From: Aporrectodea caliginosa
Lineage: Eukaryota; Annelida; Clitellata; Crassiclitellata; Lumbricidae
Direction: 5' to 3'
DNA length: 64,000 bases
Assembly: GCA_020284085.1 (NCBI GenBank)
Contig: JACEVL010000061.1
Coordinates: 564,209-628,208, forward strand
Positions 11,456 through 22,689 of the stretch are shown here, in pieces. The position numbers were made by a program, and so were the translations under genes. The notes under the pieces are model-generated. The model had not been told where the DNA came from. It made no database searches and was given only the letters and a program-made list of their open reading frames with translations. Position 1 is the stretch's first letter; the number at the start of each line of letters is the position of its first letter.

Positions 11456-13762
11456 TATTATATTTAGGTAGTGCTTTTTTAAAGAGGTACTGAAAAAGTG
11501 ATAGTAGGCCCTACTTGTGCATGTACAACATTTGGACATATAGGCCACATAGCTTTATGACTTCATTAGTGTCTGTCATTTCCAGACAACCGTATTGATC
11601 GCCATTTTGGAGGACATGACCCTCCGATTACATCTCATTGCACTATCTCTATGTTGCATCGCATAATCTCATTGCATTGTGTAAATATGTTATGTAGAGA
11701 CAATTACTTTATTTCTATATTGAATAACACATGATCTTATTACATTACTTATCTAACCTAAAGACTTCTACATTGAATAACATGATCTTATTACATGCCA
11801 TTACTCTGATTGACAAGGCCTCAATCGATGGTCTGTTCAAGTCAAATCGTAGTGGATAATCATTGGAGAAGCATAGTTGAAACCCAATTGGTCTTATTAC
11901 ATTACAGTTTCTTATTACATTACATTATCTTTACAGTAAATCACTTGATTTTACTACATTACTTTCCAGAGAACACTACATATCATGGATATTACGAGCA
12001 CCCTGGTCAGGACCCTGCACTAGGCTATGACGTCTGGTCCTACGAGCACTTCTTCTACCCCATCCGGACCATCCTTAAGGTCTCTCGGGATCGCTGTCTT
12101 CCATTGCAGGACTCAGCCTACACGCTCTTCAGAAACCGTGAGTTGGATGATAACAGAGATTTTCAGCTACATTTCTCTTGAATATGCGCAAATGTTTTCA
12201 TGAAGCCGTGTGTATAGTGCTTTGAGAGCTACTTAATTACACTATTTTGTTTTGATATGCATGTACAGAAAGATCAATGTCTTTGGAAATTAATAATTTT
12301 CTTAATTTCATTGTTTTATTGTTTTGACTGAACTGTGCCTGGCAGTGTTGAATCAATAAGACTAAACAACCACTTTAATTCTTCAGTATATTTAAGTTTT
12401 TGATTGATTGATTGAATGTTTTGAGGTTGGCGTTGGTATGAGGGTGAACCACCGTGCAATCCATGGGCTCATCCAGAACAAGCTGAAAGTGGAGAATGCT
12501 TCAAATGCCACACAAAGATCAAAGTGGAGAAGTATGCTCCCAGACCAGGTTAGCTGACCTAAATCTAATCTACTCTAATCCCATTTAATCTGATCTAATT
12601 CTGTCTGATCTAATCCCTAATATACATCTAACTTAATCAAATATAATGTACCTAATCACATCTGATCTCGTGTATTACTAGCTAATCTAATTCTGATCTT
12701 ATGTACTCTAATACAACTTATACAAGCTAATCTATTCTAATCTAATCCATTCTAATTAATATATTGCAATCTAACGACAGGCTTGAAATGTGACATCATT
12801 TAAGTGCTAAGCATACTCTGAACATACTATACCAGGAGCAAATGTTGCCCTTAGCAACATTTGTATTTAATAGGTTCCCAAAGTGTGCTATACAAATGTT
12901 CAGATGGATGTGTTTTGAGTATCTGTGTATAGGATATTAAGCAAGTGACAATATTTTTGTGCAGGTGCTTTTCTTAGTAACATGGATTTCCGTAACGTGA
13001 ATCTTACCATCACAAACCATGACATCTTCAAAATTCCATCCAAATGCGAGATAGCTGCTGACTGGGTTAGTTTCATAACATTTGAATTTTGTGAATTTTA
13101 TTTAGCCTATTTGTTTTAGGTTGGAATTCGTTACTCAACGGTGTCGACCATGTAAGACATGAGGAATTTCCTCATGATAAATGTTTACCATGTGTATGCC
13201 TTCTTCATCATCGCAACTTTCAGTTTGTCTAACTTACTGCCAGTTACAGGACCAAACTGGTGCCATTCATGAGATACAGAATAGAAATAATCAGTTCCTT
13301 CAATATTTCTAGAGAAACGCTGCCATCTTCGGAAACAATTTAAACTGTTGCTCAAAGGCAGCAGACCTTTGCTTTTATCTTGTGTTGATGCAATGATGAA
13401 GGAACCACTTAAATAGCTGTTGCAAACCAAGAAGTGTAAAAGAGGGGAGGGCAGCACAGACAAGCAAGCATGTAGTTTTATTTCTGCTGATTTTACATTG
13501 CAGGGACTTGTTTAGTAGAAAATTCGTCTGATTATGTCCTTTGGTTTCCCAGTTACTGGTTATCTTATTTTTTACTCTCTAAGCAAAACCAAACTTTGGG
13601 CAGCATGGTTAGCGTGCCCTGTGTGAATCTGTATAAATTGCTACTGGTAGGTTAAATCTGAGATAAATTAAGGGTGAAATAATTCTGTACATTTTTCAGC
13701 CTGAAAGTTTAGTCTGGAATGACTTCTGGCGAGTCTTCATGATGAGGCGCCAAGCATTGTGA
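8763..13762 (+). CDS. Predicted secreted Cys-containing protein, 215 aa, five exons, family unknown
   Basis: Exons 8763-8955, 11970-12137, 12426-12548, 12965-13065 and 13700-13762 join in phases 1, 1, 1, 0 to a single frame of 648 nt ending in TGA. All introns have GT/AG borders. Exon 1 starts with ATG and encodes a strong signal peptide (residues 1-30, hydrophobic core FLSAALFCVLLSAW, small residues before the presumed cleavage), so the product should be secreted. The mature part has seven Cys (an early CC pair, an E-C-F-K-C pair and three single ones), two N-glycosylation sequons (NTT, NLT), and Trp/Tyr-rich segments such as WYEGEPPCNPW and YDVWSYEHFFYP. I recognise no domain. Exons 2-5 are well supported by phase and composition; exon 1 is less sure because it lies 3 kb away. 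A polyadenylation signal AATAAA is at 14040-14045. Confidence 0.62.
8817..8866 (+). other. tRNA-like internal promoter motifs overlapping exon 1 of the secreted gene
   Basis: TTGCTAAGTGCTTGG (A-box-like) is followed about 35 bp later by GGGTTCGACTCCC, a near-perfect pol III B box. This spacing is that of a tRNA or tRNA-derived SINE head. It lies within the predicted first coding exon, so either the exon captured a SINE or the match is chance. Confidence 0.4.
9369..9817. mobile_element. Inverted-repeat element, about 450 bp, class uncertain
   Basis: CGTACCAAAGATTTTAA near 9369 is inverted as TTAAAATCTTTGGTTCGTACG ending near 9817 (three extra bases). A TAAG tetranucleotide run follows the left arm, and two direct copies of CTAAAAAGGYCTAACTGTTA lie about 55 bp apart before the right arm. 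No clean target duplication was found. Confidence 0.45.
11408..11465. repeat. (ATT)n microsatellite
   Basis: Interrupted TTA/ATT trinucleotide run in the first intron of the secreted-protein gene. Confidence 0.9.
12555..12780. repeat. Degenerate TCTAATC-motif array
   Basis: Dense imperfect copies of TCTAATC / TCTGATC. The same motif recurs at 21110-21330 and 37660-37790. Confidence 0.7.
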
Positions 13763-14113
13763 TGTCACTTTTCTGTCGGCACAGTTCGTAGCCGCCTTGA
13801 AGTCTGGATTCGTGAATTAGCGCTGTCCGCTTTTGACATTCACTGCTAATTGTTTTAATTTCTTTTAACTTAATTTGTCCACTCATGTTTGTGGCAGATG
13901 TTTAATAAGTTTTGACATTCATCTAGTACAACACTGGCAACGGTGCCATTTGTAGGCACGTTTTCAAGACATTTTTCCACTGCCCTAAGAGCATGTTTTA
14001 ATTGCTGTCAGCCACAAGTAATGTGGACTACAACATTATAATAAAATGGTCTTGGTATACCATAATCAAATACAATATATATATATATATATATATATAT
14101 AGTATTTGATTAT

Positions 14114-14165
<52 letters not shown>

Positions 14166-14199
14166 ATGCAATACAACTGTATTTGATATTGCCCTCCTT
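13763..14199. other. 3' flank of the secreted-protein gene with TA-rich palindrome
   Basis: After the poly(A) signal, CCATAATCAAATA (about 14060) and TATTTGATTATGG (14101) form an inverted pair around a TA run, and a second TA run spans 14117-14168. Confidence 0.6.
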
Positions 14200-14395
14200 C
14201 CATAGCTCAGAAGTGCACACGTGACCATCAATTGTCCTGAACTATTGTGAGTGAAGGACTTGCCCAAGGTCTCTAGACAGTGGCAAGACAATCCTCCTGG
14301 AAATCCTCCATGACGGATTGAACCCATGCCTCCAGGTTACAGGCCGACTGCTCTCTCCGTTTGGCTACCATGCCCCAAATGGGCATGGGCCTCAT
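14200..14395 (-). mobile_element. tRNA-derived SINE
   Basis: On the minus strand GGTAGCCAAACGG (14370-14358, A box) and GGGTTCAATCC (14325-14315, B box) form a tRNA-like head, followed by a body containing CCTTGGGCAAGTCCTTCACT. The copy at 39480-39660 has the same head and a related body. Confidence 0.75.
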
Positions 14396-14990
14396 GTTGA
14401 TGTTAAGTAGTTTTCGATTTTTGTGTGGTTAAGTCATTAAACGAGAACATTGAATGCTTTCAAAGCCTTTCATGTAACTAAATTAATGTGCATCTTCACT
14501 TTTGCCATTTTTCTTCAGCCTTGGCTGCCTTAATTACTTTATAAATGGTCTTGTTATAGATTATTATAATATATTATTGCCATTATTAATCATTATTGAT
14601 AGGAAATAAAATGCAATTAATATTGATGTTTATTGTCATGGTAATAGCCAGAGAAAATGTCACGGCACATGATGGGCACTGGGCAACTGTTTGTTCTTTG
14701 TCATCTTCAGTCAAAGCAATGTCTACTGTTTCCTTAAACACAGGACCTGTGGACCAGAAGTTGGCTTCTGTTGCTTGATTTAAACGTCTGATGGTAAAAT
14801 AGGACATTAGACATGTTTTAAAATTAGCTTAATTTCATAAACTGCTATTTGTCAGTTACCAAATAAGTGTTTTATCAAGGAGGTATCATGTTTTTCAAAT
14901 CTTGACTTAGTCATTCTCATATTGCATTTAAAGAATATGGTGTATTGTCTGCTTCCTCTTACAGTAGATTGCTCATTCATCATCAACGGC

Positions 14991-15540
14991 CAGTGTTGTG
15001 CATTACAGTGTTATTTGTCACTAGTTACTATTTTGCAGCAATGTTTGCGGTAACTATATGTAGTTAACATTTTCCCAAAAGTAACGCACAGCAGTAACTG
15101 ATTACTATTATGAAGTGACAGTAACACAAAAAAATGTAGTTACTTTGGGTTACTTTTAAATCAACCTATGTTCGCTTCATCTAGTTTGTGTATGGCATCA
15201 TACTATTAAAGGTGCTCTTTCATCAACCTGTAGAATGTAGATTCTTTCATTCACGTACATTAAAGTGACCTGAACATTTCAGTTTGTGCTCATGTCTCTG
15301 AACTTTTTCCTTTTATTCATCAATTTCAAAGTCTAATTTCATCATGGAGGAAGCTGAACATTCAAGTTTTTAACAAAAATACTTATAAATTTACTTTTCA
15401 GAGTAACCTTAATCAGTAACTAGCTACTTTTTCTAAAGTAACGATATGTAGGTAATTACTGTATAGTTACTGTTTTCTTTCCAGTAACTATAGTTACAGT
15501 AACAAGTTGCTTTTTAAAAGTAACTAACTATCCAACACTG
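14991..15540. mobile_element. hAT-like MITE, 550 bp, AGTTACT-rich
   Basis: Ends CAGTGTTG and CAACACTG are perfect inverted repeats; AGTAACT/GTTACT motifs are repeated in opposite orientations near both ends. The flanking 8-mers (TCAACGGC and TCAGTGGT) match at only five positions, so the target duplication is decayed or absent. Confidence 0.7.
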
Positions 15541-16519
15541 TCAGTGGTATTTCCCCCCAATTCGTCATGCAGCGAGCCCTTTACTTCTGGCAAATTTTAA
15601 CATAGGTACAACTAATATTCTTATATTGGAGCAATATTTAGGGTTCACAAGGGTCCCATCAAAAGTGTATGTGTATGCTGGCAGGGTTACTGTCCAAAAT
15701 ACCATTAGAAAATATCATTACAACCCATCAATTGTAATATGTCCGACATCAGCGGAGGATCTCATCATTCTCATGGCCGTGTCATAATAGTCACACACAA
15801 TGAATGGATCCATACTTCGCTGGACCTTAGTATTATAACCTTACCACGCATTAGCTCAAATTATCATTTGTTATTCTGCAGCTGGTGTTGCTCCCAACAG
15901 AAGTCTCAAAGGTTAATTCAGATTGCAAGTCTCAGAGTAAAGAAATTGCTGTTAACTGCAGCTGACTAAATATTTTATACTACCTATATCCTTGTACTCT
16001 GCCCGTGACCATGTTAATGGAGATACATGTATGATGTATTGTATATTTACACGTGTTTCTATAGCGATCGTACATGGTTTTGACCCTGCTCATTTTGCAT
16101 TGAATTGATCCTTCAGCACCTCTGACCGTTTTAATGGGTGCCACACCGTTTAAGGTCCCCAAGTACTGACCGTGCTAGCCCGAGATTAGGCCTATACTCT
16201 CTGAAAGAAGTCACTATGGGGAGGCGAACCGCAATTCGCACACACTGTCCATGCGACCATTATATGAAATAACACACACAGGTGCATGGCACGTACGCTA
16301 TAAGCAATGTCGCTAACTGGCCAGTTTTTGTAGTGAATGTGCTGAAGCAATTTATAAGCCAATGTAGTGATTTAAGAATTACGTACCCGCCAGCATTTCC
16401 ATGGGAATTACAAGGGACCCATACGGACTCTTATAGGCTCTATATGGGTCCAATATGGAAATATGGATCCTGTATCGTATGGGTTCCTTGTGGGTATGCT
16501 TGCAGGATGAGAGCATATT
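15541..16519. other. Intergenic, no gene recognised
   Basis: Part of 15975-16200 resembles 47480-47660 (TATAGCGA..., ...CCCGAGAT), which suggests an old interspersed repeat. No supported coding sequence. Confidence 0.45.
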
Positions 16520-16713
16520 CAGTGGCGTAACGAAGGGTTTCAGCGCCAGGCCGCCTAAGCGGCCTAAGGGCAAGAGTTGATGGCTGCGTCCCTTTTAATT
16601 TTTCTTGGACTTTTAATCGTTCTTATGTACCACTGAATGCTAATTAATTTTTCGCCCCCTTGTGCTGTGCCCGGGGGCGGTAGCCCTCGGTGCCCCCCTT
16701 CGTTACGCCACTG
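16520..16713. mobile_element. hAT-like MITE, 194 bp
   Basis: Ends CAGTGGCGTAACGAAGG and CCTTCGTTACGCCACTG are perfect 17 bp inverted repeats. Flanks AGCATATT / AGCATTGG suggest a diverged 8 bp duplication. Interior GC-rich. Confidence 0.8.
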
Positions 16714-16959
16714 AGCATTGGCCTACTCAGAGCTATTTATTAGCGAACTCAGTTGGTAACTAATGATTACACAATCGCTGGAAAGTTCAGACGACGAGGG
16801 CCTAGGGGACTGAGTGTAACCAACTCGCTCTCAAATGTCGAAGCTAAGAAAATGAAGTCGCGATAATAAATGCCTCTCCGGGTTAGACTAAGGCATCGCT
16901 TCCTAAATTATCAAAATCAATCAATCAATCAATCTTTACCTATAATTGCTCAGGGCCAT

Positions 16960-17640
16960 CGATGATCGTGTGGACACATCGCAATTTTGGAAGAAGGGCA
17001 TTATCAAATGAAGTTGTAACAATACAACGGCGGAAGACCGAAAAAGACTCGAGAGACTTCTGCAGCGAATCAAGCATGCCTGATATCTTCCTCCAAACTC
17101 ACCGGGTATCGATCAGCTGGTGTGTGAACAGTGTGATGCCGACGCCAGTCTACTAAAGGCATTGATAAGGAACGATTTCCATGTGCTACGTTCATTGTTT
17201 CCACCAATAAATCAATAATTACTCGACATTATAACCTGCGACCCCGGCCGCATGATTTCACTTTGCCGGCTAGAGATGATCGAAATTTCATACTCAGAGT
17301 AGGCCTACTTTATGGCGTATTAGGCTAAACAATCATTTTCTTTAGCAATAGGACTCAGTCATTATATACATTTCTTACCCTCGATCTTAGCTGGTGTGAA
17401 ATGGAAATCCATAAACTTAGTAGAATGGCACAGCTATAGGAGAGAGACAAATGGAGATGGATGGTGAGACATGCGATTGACACCAACGGGCACTGAGCCC
17501 ATGGACCACAATGATGATGACCCTCTTAGCTATTTGACTATTATTTTTGTCTAATCATTTTCTAAACTGCTGATTTTGTAACCGTGTTGCGTTCGTGTCA
17601 ACGAGTTTGTGAAATAAAGGACTAGTAGTAGTAGCAGTAA
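16960..17640 (+). mobile_element. 5'-truncated LINE, C-terminal reverse-transcriptase tail (LINE type A)
   Basis: Segment 17020-17120 is almost identical to 57360-57460 and encodes fragments of the post-RT tail found in many non-LTR retrotransposons (DRKRLERxLQRIK, then a decayed FFPP...LRPRPHDFTLPA region). It ends with an AATAAAGGA and an AGT trinucleotide tail at 17613-17638. The frame is broken. Confidence 0.7.
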
Positions 17641-18317
17641 GTATGCCAATCTCCATCAATCCCTAGTTTTACCACAGAATGAAAGTTACTAACCTATCGC
17701 CAAAGTGTATAGACCTATCGCGTGTTAATCCTAGAAATAGCAACCAATGAGAGCACTCTTAAAGTTGCGACGCTACACACGAGCACGACTCAGCAAGCGC
17801 TGAACGCAGTCACATGCTATTAACTACACTTGGCTGAAGCGCTTTGCTCAATGATTAAGCGAAGAAAGTTTTGACGCGGCCAAACTGTTGTGAGACCTGA
17901 CATACTTTGGGACAATTATTTTGGGTCGTGTTGTTTTGGCCCAAAAAGGAAAATTATTTTCGAATAAACGGGAGCGATGGACAAAGTGTACGACTAACCT
18001 TGGCAGAGATCTGATGTCTAGGCGTATCTAGAGAAAATGAAAGCAACTTGACTGGAGATTTGAAGGGAAGAATCGTTTATTAGGGTAGGTGGGGGTTGGG
18101 TGTGATCATCGTTGTTTTCGGGGAATTCCGCAGAAATTTAATATGGCGCAACCTGGTGACACGAAGATCGTTTCAGAGAACTTACGATAAATCGGGCGGA
18201 AATAAAAATAACATGTTTTGTGGTTGAGTTGATGGAATAACCTCATACATCGCGCAAGACTTGCCTGCTAAACTTTGTGTATGGAATTTATTATATTTAT
18301 TATTGTACATGTATTTG
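17641..18317. other. Intergenic, no gene recognised
   Basis: Nothing with coding or repeat character could be named here. Confidence 0.4.
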
Positions 18318-18560
18318 GGGTGCGCCTTAGATAGTTAGTGGTTAGCGACGTAGACAACCAACCGAGAGGTCAGAGGTTCATATCCCCCACAAGGCAGAAA
18401 TTTAAATCTCCGAGATTTTTGCTTCGTCTGCACCTTAGGCAACTCAGCTGTAATGAGTACACTGTCCGTGGGAAGATGAGACGGTGAGGGAGAGGACTGG
18501 CCACACACCCTCATATCCCGATGCTAAAAATATGAAGTCACTAACACTTCATACCCATAG
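18318..18560 (+). mobile_element. tRNA-derived SINE
   Basis: TAGTTAGTGGTTAGCG (18331, A box) and AGAGGTTCATATCCC (18372, B box) mark a tRNA-like head, followed by a body ending near TATGAAGTCACTAACACTTC. Confidence 0.65.
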
Positions 18561-19132
18561 CTTCTCATTACTGTATTTATTAGGATATTTATGAGGATGA
18601 CAGCTTGCCAATTACAAGTCTGATTAAGGATTTATTGATTATTTGATTGTCAGTTTCTGCTTCAAAAGTAATTTATTTTCTTTTCTTAGGTTTATGTGCA
18701 AGAGATGAAGCTGTGAAATGTTTAGCTGTGAGCCTTGACCAATACTCTCGGTTAACAGAGGACTTACAGATGTGTCATATTAAAAAATTGAGAATGAGAA
18801 TTTCCAGAATGTTGTTTGGGGATTCCCATCTGTCCTTTGACCAGAACAGAATCTTAAGGTCATGACCTTAACGATTTTGTCTAGGATGAGCATCTCTGTT
18901 ATTGGAATGGTGATTAGATGCTGAGTTTGCAATTCAGGTGATGCAAATTGATGAGAGAAATTTCCAGTTGTTTGTTATTCATGGTGTTGTATCACAATTG
19001 AATAATGATGCATTTGTACCTGAGTGAATATGATACCAGTATGTCTTGTGACTGATCTAAGTTTGTGATGCAATCCAGTCAAGTCCTTCTGCCAATAATA
19101 CATCGTTTGTGTAGGAGTCAGGCATTGGACTA

Positions 19133-19461
19133 GAAGTCTCTCAAGCGATTAGAAGTCACTCAGGAGATTTAAAGTCATTTGTGAAAGTATAAGTCACTTA
19201 GGAGCTTTAAAGTCATTTGTGAGATTAGAAGTCACTCAGGAGATTTAAGTCATTTGTGAGTTTATAAGTCACTTAGGAGATTTAAAGTCATTTGTGAAAT
19301 TATAAGTCACTTAGGAGATTTAAAGTCATTTGTGAAATTATAAGTCACTTAGGAGATTTAAAGTCATTTGTGAAATTATAAGTCACTTAGGATATTTGAA
19401 GTCATTTGTGAGATTAGCAGTCACTCAGGATATTTAAAGTCACTTGTGAGATTAGAAGTAA
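19133..19461. repeat. Minisatellite, unit about 38 bp
   Basis: About eight copies of a unit containing AAGTCACTTAGGAGATTTAA then AGTCATTTGTGA. It continues for a short distance after the MITE at 19470-19721, which inserted into it. Confidence 0.9.
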
Positions 19462-19469
19462 TTCAGGAG

Positions 19470-19721
19470 CAGAGATGGGCATGATTAGTTAAATTGCTAA
19501 TCGATTAGAATTAGAATTAGCTACTGAAATTTGCTAATTGATTAGAATTAGAATTAGCAAAATCTTGTAGCTGATCGATTAGAGTTAGAATTAGCAAAAT
19601 TTAGACAAACAGCTAATCGATTAACTGATCTATTAGTTAAATTGATTAGATTTAGAATTAGCTGTTTGTCTAATTGACTAGCTAATCGATTAGAATGTAC
19701 TCGATTAGTTAACCATCTCTG
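19470..19721. mobile_element. hAT-like MITE, 252 bp, GCTAATCGATTAG-rich
   Basis: Ends CAGAGATGG / CCATCTCTG, flanked by TTCAGGAG and GTCAGGAG (7 of 8). The interior is almost entirely CTAATCGATTAGAATTAG-type repeats, able to fold on itself. Confidence 0.8.
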
Positions 19722-19729
19722 GTCAGGAG

Positions 19730-21626
19730 ATTTAAAGTCTTTCGTGTGATTATAAGTTATTCAGGAGATTAGGATGCACTGTAGACAGAGATTGATTAGA
19801 TTGGTTTAGAACTGACTGTCTTAGATGACTAACTCTGGAAATTTTCTCTAGATAGATTAGAATAGAATCATCGTATTCTACAGAAGTAGATAGGATGAGA
19901 TTAGAAGGACTTGTGGCAACTGCAACGCTTGAATGCAACACTGAGTGACATCCTTTACCGTCATTGTTGATTTTTATGTGATCTAAATGCTGACCTGATG
20001 ATATACTTAACCTTTCAATTCTGCGCGTTAATTTAATCAGCACGCACTTTCTACAAACAATTGACGGCTGTTATCTTTCGCTGAGGTTTGACTTGGGTTG
20101 CCTCTGGGTAGGTATATAAATGACTCTGGCTGTGACTGGCCCAACCAATGACTGTGTTTTGAGGCTCGTTGTGTGTGGTCGTGCTCGTTGTCTTTGGAGC
20201 TGTTCAGTCCAAGGCCTCTGAGCATGTCATCTACTAACAGCTGCTTATGGGTATGTGTCAATTGGACTCTTCTTGTCTGTGGGGGCCAGCCAGTGATAAC
20301 TCTTCTAGTTATCTACGTGCTATTAGTTTAAATTGATTAACAGTCTTGTTGATATTAATTTGTTTAACATCATTCAGTTGACATAGGCAGCCTTTGTGAA
20401 GGACTTATAAAGGAGCCGTAGTAAGTGTTGAGATTCATACTTATACATCATCCAGCCTGCTGAATTAACGTAATTAATTAAATTGAGATTAAATTGAGCA
20501 GTTAGAATCATATCTGCTTAGATCAGTTTTAATAAGCCTGTGCATGTTGGTGACTGAGAAGACGAGCAGTGCTCTGAATCTGTTTGAAGACCATGCAAGG
20601 TTCAAGTTCTCACCGGATCACTTGAGCCCCACGTACCTTCAGCCTGTCTCTTTGTATTTCCCTCAACAAGGAAGTTAGACACAAAACTTGTGACAAAAGA
20701 AGACCTAGCAAGCTGTTTATCCAATTCTAGCTAGGCGTGCTTGAGAGGCGTGGCCATTGTAGGGTTTCAGAGTTGTGTCATGTTTTAGGGTTTTTAAGTG
20801 TGGATTCCAAGGGTATTTGGTTGCAGATTATGTCAGTCTTCTGCTGTGCTATGTTTCTGGTTATATCATGACATAACCGTTTGCTGTGGTTAAGCCCCTT
20901 TGAAAGGGTTTCGTTGCGGTTGTTTCCCTCTTCGTCTTTGGTTGGAGGTCTTTTCTCAAGTGTCTGCAAGGCTGTCATTTATGTGACTGAAGAGCGGCGT
21001 AGAGGACGTGCAACATGTGAAGACAGCGTCTAGTAATACAGTCTAGCAGTCTAAGACAGGTGTGAGTTTTTTAGTTATTAATTAGAGTGCTTGCAATTTG
21101 CTATTTCGTTCTAATCTAACGTAGTCTGTTCTGGTTGTCTTACCAGATCAGATATGCAATCTAAACTACACTTTTAATATGATCAAAGTTGGTCTGTTAA
21201 ATCTGTGATTACGATCTTATCTAATGTGATCTAATCTGATCTAGTTTCATAATGATTATAATCTAATCTCATTTGATGTAGCATAACCCAATCTAATCTA
21301 GTGTGGTCTGATCTAATCTAATCTGAAGACTCTGTTTAGCCTATACACAAGGCTTGCCACTGTTCGTACTCTTGACAGTGCCAGTACCAAGCCTGGATGA
21401 AGGAGGAGGGCGACGCTAATGATCTTTGTTATCACAGTGTCGTTTAACTGAAACTACTCTTACTACAAGGCTTCGTTTAATACCAGATGCAACTTACCTG
21501 TTATTTGCTTGATACCCTGGGCAGCAGCTAAGTGTCGTTTTCTTCTCTCCCCAACTGTGGCCATAGGTCACAGGTCAGGTTGTTGGGCCGAGGGCTGTTA
21601 TTGGTTTCTTTGCTGTAAACCATGGT
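19730..21626. other. Intergenic, no gene recognised
   Basis: Open frames here have no domain or splice context. A TCTAATC-type degenerate array occupies 21110-21330. Confidence 0.45.
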
Positions 21627-22473
21627 GTAAGAGAGAGATGGTGTGTGCACTACCAGTAGTTGCTATATAATATTTTTGACTATAGATAGTTGTTTGCTAT
21701 CACACTAGGATCATTGCCACCCATGTATGTTGTTTACAAGAATATACAAGAATACTGGAAATGAATTGATATTTACGTAACAATATATAGTTGTTCAGTC
21801 TCATTAGTTCCATTTTATTGTTGTTAATGATAAAGATATATTTATTTATAATTATTATAATAAACACCGAGTTTCGTATGCAACATGCAATTTTGGTTGC
21901 ATGTTGCATACAGCACCCCTTTGTATAATAATAGATCGAACCGAGCTAGGCTTGCCACCTTTCTAAACTAGGAACTAGCCCGAGATTTGTTCTTTATAAA
22001 AGATAGCTTTGAAAAATTTCGTTTCTGCTTCACAGCTCATGACAGGCATTGTCAAGTACAGCTTAAGTACAGCACAGTAAAATTGGGGAACACTTCAATT
22101 AGGTGTTGCTCACAAATAAGCTGAAGAACTTATACACATTGAAATTTAGATGGCGTGTTTTCTTCCGTGTCCTGAGCATGGGCAGACAGTCTGCAGGAAT
22201 ATTTGTAGGGGGGAGCAAAGTTTTAAATTATTGGCATGGAGGACTAACAAGGGTGCAATCTGGTGGCAATGTAGAAATGAATACAGCGTGCTGTTAAATG
22301 ATGTCCTGGTCTCATGTCAAGATCCCTCAGATTCTACCATACTTTACTTAAATCCTGTAAAACTAAGAACAAGCTCTATAAAATATTCCTTAAATCTAAA
22401 ACTCCCAATGCTCTACTTAAATTTAAAAACTATAAAAATAAACTAACTGCTATCCTACATCACTGTGAAAAAG

Positions 22474-22641
22474 CAGTGACGTAACTAGGACTTTTCGTTT
22501 GGAGGGGCTTTAAGCCTGAACATAGCGAGTGCGTTAGCCCGAGCCTATAGTAGAGCCGGGTGCTTGAGTCATTTTGGGGGCTTTGGCTTCGTTTGGGGGG
22601 GCTTAAGCCCCCCCCCAAGCCCAACGCTAGTTACGTCCCTG
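22474..22641. mobile_element. hAT-like MITE, 168 bp (family with 46343-46513)
   Basis: Ends CAGTGACGTAACTAGGAC and GCTAGTTACGTCCCTG, flanked by a perfect 8 bp duplication TGAAAAAG (22466-22473, 22642-22649). The interior holds GGGGCTTTAAGCC and its inverted counterpart GGGGCTTAAGCCCC. Confidence 0.92.
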
Positions 22642-22689
22642 TGAAAAAGACTACTACACTAACTGGCTAGATCAATATTGAACTAACCT

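Larger units (their letters stand above)
8956..11969. other. Intron 1 of the secreted-protein gene, repeats only
   Basis: Holds an inverted-repeat element (9369-9816), a CA/TACA-rich tract (10350-10395) and a TTA microsatellite (11408-11465). No other coding exon recognised. Confidence 0.45.
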
